10,925 nt of DNA from G039029935 sp039029935 (GTDB taxonomy: Bacteria > Chloroflexota > Anaerolineae > Caldilineales > Caldilineaceae): assembly GCA_039029935.1 (NCBI GenBank), contig JBCCFC010000343.1, forward strand, positions 1 to 10,925, read 5' to 3'. The notes beneath the pieces are model-generated. The model saw nothing but the letters and a program-made list of their open reading frames with translations. It made no database searches and was not told the DNA's origin. This document shows positions 6,966-10,925 of the stretch, in pieces (within the stretch, counting starts at the first letter, position 1; each line of letters begins with the position of its first letter). A program made the translations under genes and the position numbers.

Positions 6966-7736
6966 ATGTCAGCAACAACATTCCTAAACGAAATGAGCCA
7001 ACTCGTGGCACGCATTCACGAGACACAGTTACCACAAATTCAGTCAGCAGGAGCCATCATTGCGCAGTCGATTGCCAATGGGCGCATGGTCCATCTCTTT
7101 GGTGCTGGACACTCAGCGATTCCGGTGATGGAAGCCTTTCCGCGCATTGGTGGCTTTGTTGGCTTTCACCCGCTCATCGAGCTGCCCCTTTCCTTTAACG
7201 GCCAAGTGATTGGCCAGATGGGGATGCATCAAGCCTCATTTCTGGAGCGCACACGCGGCTATGCCAATGCCATTTTAGAGAACTATCAACTTGATGAGCG
7301 AGACAGCATGATTGTCTTTTCGCATTCGGGGATTAATGCCCTACCCGTCGAGATGGCACATGAAGGGCAAAAGCGAGGTCTCAAGGTGATCACGGTGGTG
7401 TCGTTGGCACATTCATTGGTACAGGATGTGCGTCACCCAGCGGGGCGACTCTCGGATAACGCTGATGTCGTCATCGACAACTGTGTTCCGGAGGGTGATG
7501 CGCTGGTCTCCGTTGATGGGTTGGTGCATAAAGTGGCGTCCGGCTCAACCATCGCCGCTTGTATTATTGTCGATGCGCTGGTGGCAGAGACGGCTAAGTG
7601 TTTGGTCGAGTTGGGTGTGGAGCCGTTGGTCTATCCCAGCCATAATGTGGCGACGGATGCTGAGACTGAGGCGGCAACGTTGACGCAGGAGGAACGGGTA
7701 TTGGCTGGGTATCGAGAGTTGCAGCGAAAATTGTAA
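6966..7736 (+). CDS. SIS-domain protein, UPF0309-like (phosphosugar isomerase fold)
   Basis: The 256-residue protein has the two phosphosugar-contacting segments of a SIS domain: FGAGHS at residues 45-50 and FSHSGIN at 118-124. Between them lies the G-x-x-P-x-x-E segment with a long helix, typical of the UPF0309 group. It ends in a helix-rich C terminus, and length agrees with full-size members of that group. SIS domains bind phosphorylated sugars in isomerases, in amino-sugar enzymes such as N-acetylmuramate 6-phosphate etherase, and in regulators. There is no helix-turn-helix or glutaminase domain here, so an isomerase- or lyase-type cytosolic enzyme is more likely than a regulator. The exact reaction is not known for this group. 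AAGGA at 6955-6959 is 6 bases before the ATG. Its position after the kinase supports a phosphosugar role. Confidence 0.85.
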   Translation: MSATTFLNEMSQLVARIHETQLPQIQSAGAIIAQSIANGRMVHLFGAGHSAIPVMEAFPRIGGFVGFHPLIELPLSFNGQVIGQMGMHQASFLERTRGYANAILENYQLDERDSMIVFSHSGINALPVEMAHEGQKRGLKVITVVSLAHSLVQDVRHPAGRLSDNADVVIDNCVPEGDALVSVDGLVHKVASGSTIAACIIVDALVAETAKCLVELGVEPLVYPSHNVATDAETEAATLTQEERVLAGYRELQRKL

Positions 7737-7783
7737 CTTGTGGAATTCGTGTAGTCATAATGAGAAATTAGGAGGAAGAACTT

Positions 7784-8713
7784 ATGTTAGAGGTTGCCTC
7801 ACTCCGTTACAGGGTTATTTTCAAAAAAGCATTTTGTGTGCCGTCTATTTTCAACGCCTTTGCCAGCGATGCTACAGGTGTTTTGATTAACGTCAAGGAC
7901 GTGGAAACCGAAAAAAAGTTTTCGCCTGTCATCGGGTCGGTCGATATTACCTTTGATCTCTTTGCTCAGGATGAAGAGAACCGTGTCATTGTTGATATTC
8001 AACATGAGCGACTAGGGGATCATTATGATCGGTTTATGCATTACACATGTGCCGCCATTTTACAGCAGGTTGCCAAATCTGACGACTATAAGCCACCGCT
8101 GGCCGTCTATACCATTGTGGTGTTGACCTCTGGAGATAAGCACAAAACGGATATTGCCACCACCGATTTCGATCCAAAGGACCGGAATGGTAATGGCTTG
8201 GGCGAGATTCCGCACAAAGTTATTTACATTGCGCCTAAATATGTAGATGATGAGACGCCTGAAGAAATGAAAGAATGGCTGCGTGCCATTGATGATAGCC
8301 TGGATGAGCAGGTCGACACAGGTGACTATGATCGCGATGAAATCCAACATGTATTTGACATTATTCAAAAAGATAGAGTGACACCCCAAGACCGCGCTAA
8401 AATGATTGAGGAATATCACCAAGAGGAAATCTATGAGAAAAAGACTCAAGAAGGGTTAGCCAAAGGGCTAGAATTGGGTCTTGTAAAGGGTCGAGAAGAG
8501 GGTCGAGAAGAGGGGATCAATATCGGTGAACAACGTGGCGAACTTCAGGCAAAAAGAGATGTACTCATCCGTCAACTACAGCGGAAGTTTACAGATATTC
8601 CTGACATAATTATTGCTCAAATTCAGGATACCGATGATGGTATACAGTTAGATAGTTGGCTAGATGCCCTTTGGGGTGCCGACACGTTAGCAGAAATGAA
8701 TTTTGAAGCGTAG
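7784..8713 (+). CDS. Rpn/PD-(D/E)XK nuclease family transposase-like protein
   Basis: The 309-residue protein matches the Rpn / PD-(D/E)XK nuclease-family transposase group. The nuclease core is at the N terminus, with D54 in SVDITFD and the second-strand motif as VDIQHE at residues 70-75. The second acidic position is therefore Asp and the usual Lys is Gln (D71-x-Q73); relatives most often show E-x-Q. A block H-Y-D-R-F-x-H-Y (80-87) follows, as in close relatives. The C-terminal region is charged and probably coiled, with glycine-glutamate repeats (KGREEGREEG) near residues 235-244, a feature that varies in copy number among family members. Such proteins promote RecA-independent recombination in Escherichia coli; function elsewhere is unproven. 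GGAGG at 7771-7775 gives a strong ribosome site 8 bases before the ATG. The gene interrupts a metabolic series and is most likely a later insertion; no terminal inverted repeats were recognised. Confidence 0.85.
   Translation: MLEVASLRYRVIFKKAFCVPSIFNAFASDATGVLINVKDVETEKKFSPVIGSVDITFDLFAQDEENRVIVDIQHERLGDHYDRFMHYTCAAILQQVAKSDDYKPPLAVYTIVVLTSGDKHKTDIATTDFDPKDRNGNGLGEIPHKVIYIAPKYVDDETPEEMKEWLRAIDDSLDEQVDTGDYDRDEIQHVFDIIQKDRVTPQDRAKMIEEYHQEEIYEKKTQEGLAKGLELGLVKGREEGREEGINIGEQRGELQAKRDVLIRQLQRKFTDIPDIIIAQIQDTDDGIQLDSWLDALWGADTLAEMNFEA
8488..8511 (+). repeat. Perfect 12-base tandem duplication inside the Rpn-like gene
   Basis: GGGTCGAGAAGA occurs twice in a row (8488-8499 and 8500-8511). Being a multiple of three, it keeps the frame and duplicates four residues of the charged Gly-Glu repeat. 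It points to slippage-driven length change in this part of the protein. Confidence 0.85.
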
Positions 8714-8778
8714 AGTTGAAGACAATGCTATACAAGTAAGCGTGATCTTGTAAGCCATAAATATAGAAAGGAACATCC

Positions 8779-9567
8779 ATGTTAACCAATGAACAGATTC
8801 AATCTGCCGCGCAGAATCTCTATCAATGTGAGATAGACGGTATATTGGCCGAACCGATTTCACTCATCTATCCAGAGGCAGACATTACTGATGCTTATCG
8901 GATAGCGCAGGTCGTCACGGACCTAAAAGTAGCATGGGGACGTGCTGTCAAAGGCACAAAGATCGGGCTGATTTCCAAAGCCATGCGCGAGGCGACCAAT
9001 GCCAAAGAGCCAGATTTTGGCAACATTTTTGACAACTGGTTTGTGGATGAGGGGAGTCTGATTCCACGTAGCCGCATGAACCGCCCCAAAGTGGAAGTTG
9101 AACTGGCCTTTGTACTCCACGAGGATTTAGCGGGTCCCTATGTCAATACGGTTGACGTGATTCGTGCCACCGACTTTATCCTGCCCGCCTTTGAAATTGT
9201 GGATAGCCGTTATGGTAAACGCGGCACCAACGGCTTGGTTGATAGCATTGCTGACGCCGCGGGGTGTGGGCTGGTCATTCTGGGTGGCAATCCGGCGCGA
9301 CTCACCGACATTGATATCAGACGGATCGGTGGCAGTTTGAGTAAGAACGGCGAAGTCGAAGTATCGGGTACAACGGCGGCGGTGATGGGCAACCCCGTCA
9401 ATGGTGTAGCATGGCTGGCGCGCAAATTGTCGGAATTTGATGTGCCGTTGCGCGCAGGCCAAACGATTATGTCGGGTTCGTTTACACGGGCGATTGACGT
9501 TGATCAGGGCGATACCTTTAGTGCTGATTTTGGTGAGTTGGGTGTCATTCATTTTGGTGTAATTTAA
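8779..9567 (+). CDS. 2-oxo-hept-3-ene-1,7-dioate hydratase-like enzyme (HpaH/MhpD family, FAH superfamily)
   Basis: The 262-residue protein follows the HpaH/2-keto-4-pentenoate hydratase layout along its whole length. An N-terminal helical section is followed by GTKIGLISKAM near 59-69, VEVELAF at 105-111, PAFEIVDSR at 136-144, PVNGVAWLA near 205-215 and SGSFTRA near 231-237. The metal ligands expected from HpaH are present as E106, E108 and E139. HpaH adds water to a 2-oxo-alkenedioate in homoprotocatechuate breakdown, and MhpD does the analogous step for 2-hydroxypentadienoate. No aromatic-ring pathway gene is visible here and the neighbours are sugar enzymes, so a hydratase, dehydratase or hydrolase acting on a 2-keto-deoxy acid is equally possible. 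A loop after SRYGKRG appears shorter than in E. coli HpaH by memory of that sequence. AAAGGA lies 6 bases before the ATG. Family call is confident; substrate is not. Confidence 0.85.
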   Translation: MLTNEQIQSAAQNLYQCEIDGILAEPISLIYPEADITDAYRIAQVVTDLKVAWGRAVKGTKIGLISKAMREATNAKEPDFGNIFDNWFVDEGSLIPRSRMNRPKVEVELAFVLHEDLAGPYVNTVDVIRATDFILPAFEIVDSRYGKRGTNGLVDSIADAAGCGLVILGGNPARLTDIDIRRIGGSLSKNGEVEVSGTTAAVMGNPVNGVAWLARKLSEFDVPLRAGQTIMSGSFTRAIDVDQGDTFSADFGELGVIHFGVI

Positions 9568-9589
9568 TACGAGATAATATTGAGTGTTA

Positions 9590-9678
9590 TGTCATTCCTG
9601 CCCCCGCCTCCGCGAGGATAAACTCGTCAGGAGTCCAGCGTTGTGCCGGGGTGGATTCCTGCGGAGGCAGGAATGACA
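9590..9678. repeat. Palindromic dispersed-type repeat (REP/MITE-like)
   Basis: The outer 13 bases TGTCATTCCTGCC (9590-9602) are the exact reverse complement of 9666-9678. The right part forms its own perfect hairpin, ATTCCTGC/GCAGGAAT around GGAG (9655-9674). The sequence type (GTCATTCCTGC...GCAGGAATGAC, giving the translated string IPAEAGMT) is widely seen as a non-coding palindromic repeat in many bacterial genomes. It fills most of the gap between the hydratase and dehydrogenase genes and could fold in mRNA. No transposase is encoded. Confidence 0.75.
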
Positions 9679-9686
9679 CAATATAC

Positions 9687-9693
9687 AAAGGAG
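9687..9693 (+). promoter_or_regulatory. Shine-Dalgarno fixing the ATG at 9700
   Basis: AAAGGAG is 6 bases before the ATG at 9700. The frame is open upstream to 9643, but those 19 codons lie mainly inside the palindromic repeat, so the downstream ATG is preferred. Confidence 0.8.
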
Positions 9694-9699
9694 AAACCA

Positions 9700-10755
9700 A
9701 TGACAAACAACCTATCACCAACATCATCACCACTGCGTCTTGTCATCGTTGGCGCAGGAGAACACGCCAGCAACGTTGTCCACCCCGCCTTGCAATACAA
9801 CGACCGCATCACCGTTGTCGGCTGTTGCGACCGTGACGCCGAACGGGTTGCATCTGCCTCAAAACGATTTAACGCACCAGCCTTTACCGAGCTATCGGAT
9901 ATGCTCTCTACCGTCGAAGCTGATGCTGCATTGGTCATCGCCTACCCTTGGGTGCAGGCCGATTTGACCATTGCCTGTCTTGAGCATGGGCTACACGTTT
10001 ATACCGAAAAGCCGTTGGCAACCGACTGGACACAAGTTGAGAAAGTACGTGCTGCGGCACAAGCTGCACAACGGCAAGTGGCGGTTGGCTTTATGATGCG
10101 TTTCAACCCCGTCTTTCAGAAGATGAACGAAGCCATTAACTCACCGGAATTTGGCACACCGTCTCTCTTCCATGCCCGCTTTATCGCTGGCTATCGACCA
10201 CAGACATCCGACCTACTGCGCGTTGGCTCCATCCACATCTTTGACCTCGCACAGTGGTTATTTGGCCCATGCCAAGAGGTCTTTGCCTCACAATATGAAA
10301 AGGACGAGGGGCAAGTATCTATCTCTGTAAATGCCACCTTTGCCAAGGGAACTGTTGCCTCGCTTGTACTAAGCTCGTTAGGATTGTGGACATCAAAAGG
10401 GCAGTTATACGCCGAAGTCATTGGCGACCGCAATGTCTTTTCCGTTGACAATGCACGGACATGGACATGGCAAAAGCCCCCACTGGAAACCATCCGCGAA
10501 GGCATCACACAAACGATGAAAGAGGTCCCTGCCCCTGCCGAATATTGGGAACCCAACTACATGAATGTCAGCCGTTTTGAGGCCAACTCATTCTATCTCA
10601 ACGGCTACTACCAATGTATCGACGCCTTTGTCGATGGCGTCCTGTCCGGCACAGATCAAACCAACGCACCTACGCTGGCGGATGGCGTATCGGCTCTGCA
10701 AATCGCGTTGGCAATTGAGGAAAGTGTCAAGCTGGGAAAGCCTGTGACGGTGTGA
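9700..10755 (+). CDS. Gfo/Idh/MocA-family NAD(P)-dependent oxidoreductase
   Basis: The 351-residue protein has the N-terminal Rossmann dinucleotide site (VIVGAGEHA, residues 15-23), the EKP motif at 103-105 whose lysine takes part in catalysis, and the family's H-x-x-D motif as HIFD at 179-182. The C-terminal part is the mixed alpha/beta domain that shapes the substrate site. Length is typical. Members oxidise or reduce sugars, inositols or their acids with NAD(P). In this setting it may oxidise a sugar to the lactone or keto form that feeds the dehydratase, but that is inference. No Tat signal is seen, so it is cytosolic. The stop codon TGA at 10753-10755 is also the first three bases of the 16-base minisatellite that follows, so repeat growth or loss could affect the 3' end of its mRNA. 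Confidence 0.88.
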   Translation: MTNNLSPTSSPLRLVIVGAGEHASNVVHPALQYNDRITVVGCCDRDAERVASASKRFNAPAFTELSDMLSTVEADAALVIAYPWVQADLTIACLEHGLHVYTEKPLATDWTQVEKVRAAAQAAQRQVAVGFMMRFNPVFQKMNEAINSPEFGTPSLFHARFIAGYRPQTSDLLRVGSIHIFDLAQWLFGPCQEVFASQYEKDEGQVSISVNATFAKGTVASLVLSSLGLWTSKGQLYAEVIGDRNVFSVDNARTWTWQKPPLETIREGITQTMKEVPAPAEYWEPNYMNVSRFEANSFYLNGYYQCIDAFVDGVLSGTDQTNAPTLADGVSALQIALAIEESVKLGKPVTV

Positions 10756-10925
10756 TAGTGTGTGGGTGTGATAGTGTGTGGGTGTGATAGTGTGTGGGTG
10801 TGATAGTGTGTAGGTGTGATAGTGTGTGGGTGTGATAGTGTGTGGGTGTGATAGTGTGTGGGTGTGATAGTGTGTGGGTGTGATAGTGTGTGGGTGTGAT
10901 AGTGTGTGGGTGTGATAGTGTGTGG
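10753..10925 (+). repeat. 16-base minisatellite, at least 10.8 copies, continuing past the window
   Basis: TGATAGTGTGTGGGTG is repeated head to tail from 10753 to the window end: ten full copies plus 13 bases. The copies are identical except for one substitution, A for G at 10812 in the fourth copy. The unit contains TGA and TAG. The near-perfect identity implies recent expansion or homogenisation. No gene is visible in it, and the true length is unknown because the window ends inside it. Confidence 0.97.

Noticed and set aside
9127..9552. 141-codon minus-strand frame opposite the hydratase gene
   Set aside because: Shadow of a gene with intact HpaH-type motifs; no ribosome site or domain signal.
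9643..9699. Upstream extension of the dehydrogenase frame
   Set aside because: The extra residues (IPAEAGMT type) come from the palindromic repeat; the ATG at 9700 has a good Shine-Dalgarno.
10753..10925. CRISPR array
   Set aside because: The 16-base units are contiguous with no unique spacers, so this is a tandem minisatellite.

Overview
The window reads as a stretch of chromosome from a mid-GC, probably filamentous member of the Chloroflexota (Anaerolineae, Caldilineae or Ardenticatenia type). The reasons are indirect: a very long FtsZ/tubulin-like protein, two members of expanded PD-(D/E)XK families (an AAA-ATPase-like protein and an Rpn/transposase-like nuclease), sugar-acid enzymes of the kind frequent in that phylum, and short-period tandem repeats between genes. 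No rRNA, tRNA, CRISPR array or canonical insertion sequence is visible, so the taxonomic call is inference.

Left part (1-3486): one 950-codon gene on the minus strand encodes a tubulin-like GTPase with a proline-rich C-terminal tail. Its upstream region is about 490 bases long with no convincing gene. It holds a strong extended -10 promoter pointing toward the tubulin-like gene, and between promoter and gene at least five hairpin-forming segments. This suggests a structured 5' leader or a small RNA. A second promoter with the identical 12-base core points the other way.

Middle and right part (3487-10925): seven genes, all on the plus strand. The first is an AAA-ATPase-like/PD-(D/E)XK protein that has lost its central region by an in-frame deletion and whose reading frame runs 104 bases into the next gene. 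Then come an enolase-superfamily sugar-acid dehydratase, a PfkB-type sugar kinase, a SIS-domain protein, an Rpn-like nuclease (probably an unrelated insertion), a HpaH/MhpD-type hydratase of the fumarylacetoacetase superfamily, and a Gfo/Idh/MocA dehydrogenase. Each has its own Shine-Dalgarno sequence. The gaps between genes are roughly 50-190 bases and partly filled with repeats.

The five metabolic genes look like part of a carbohydrate or sugar-acid breakdown locus. Oxidation by the dehydrogenase and dehydration by the enolase-family enzyme would give 2-keto-3-deoxy acids, to be phosphorylated by the kinase or cleaved/hydrated by the FAH-type enzyme. The SIS protein suggests a phosphosugar or amino-sugar branch. 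Substrates cannot be read from sequence, and no transporter, aldolase or regulator lies in the window.

Repeats are a notable second theme: two adjacent 8-base-period arrays (6778-6947), a palindromic mobile-type repeat (9590-9678), a 12-base duplication inside the Rpn-like gene, and a 16-base minisatellite that begins in the stop codon of the last gene and runs off the window.
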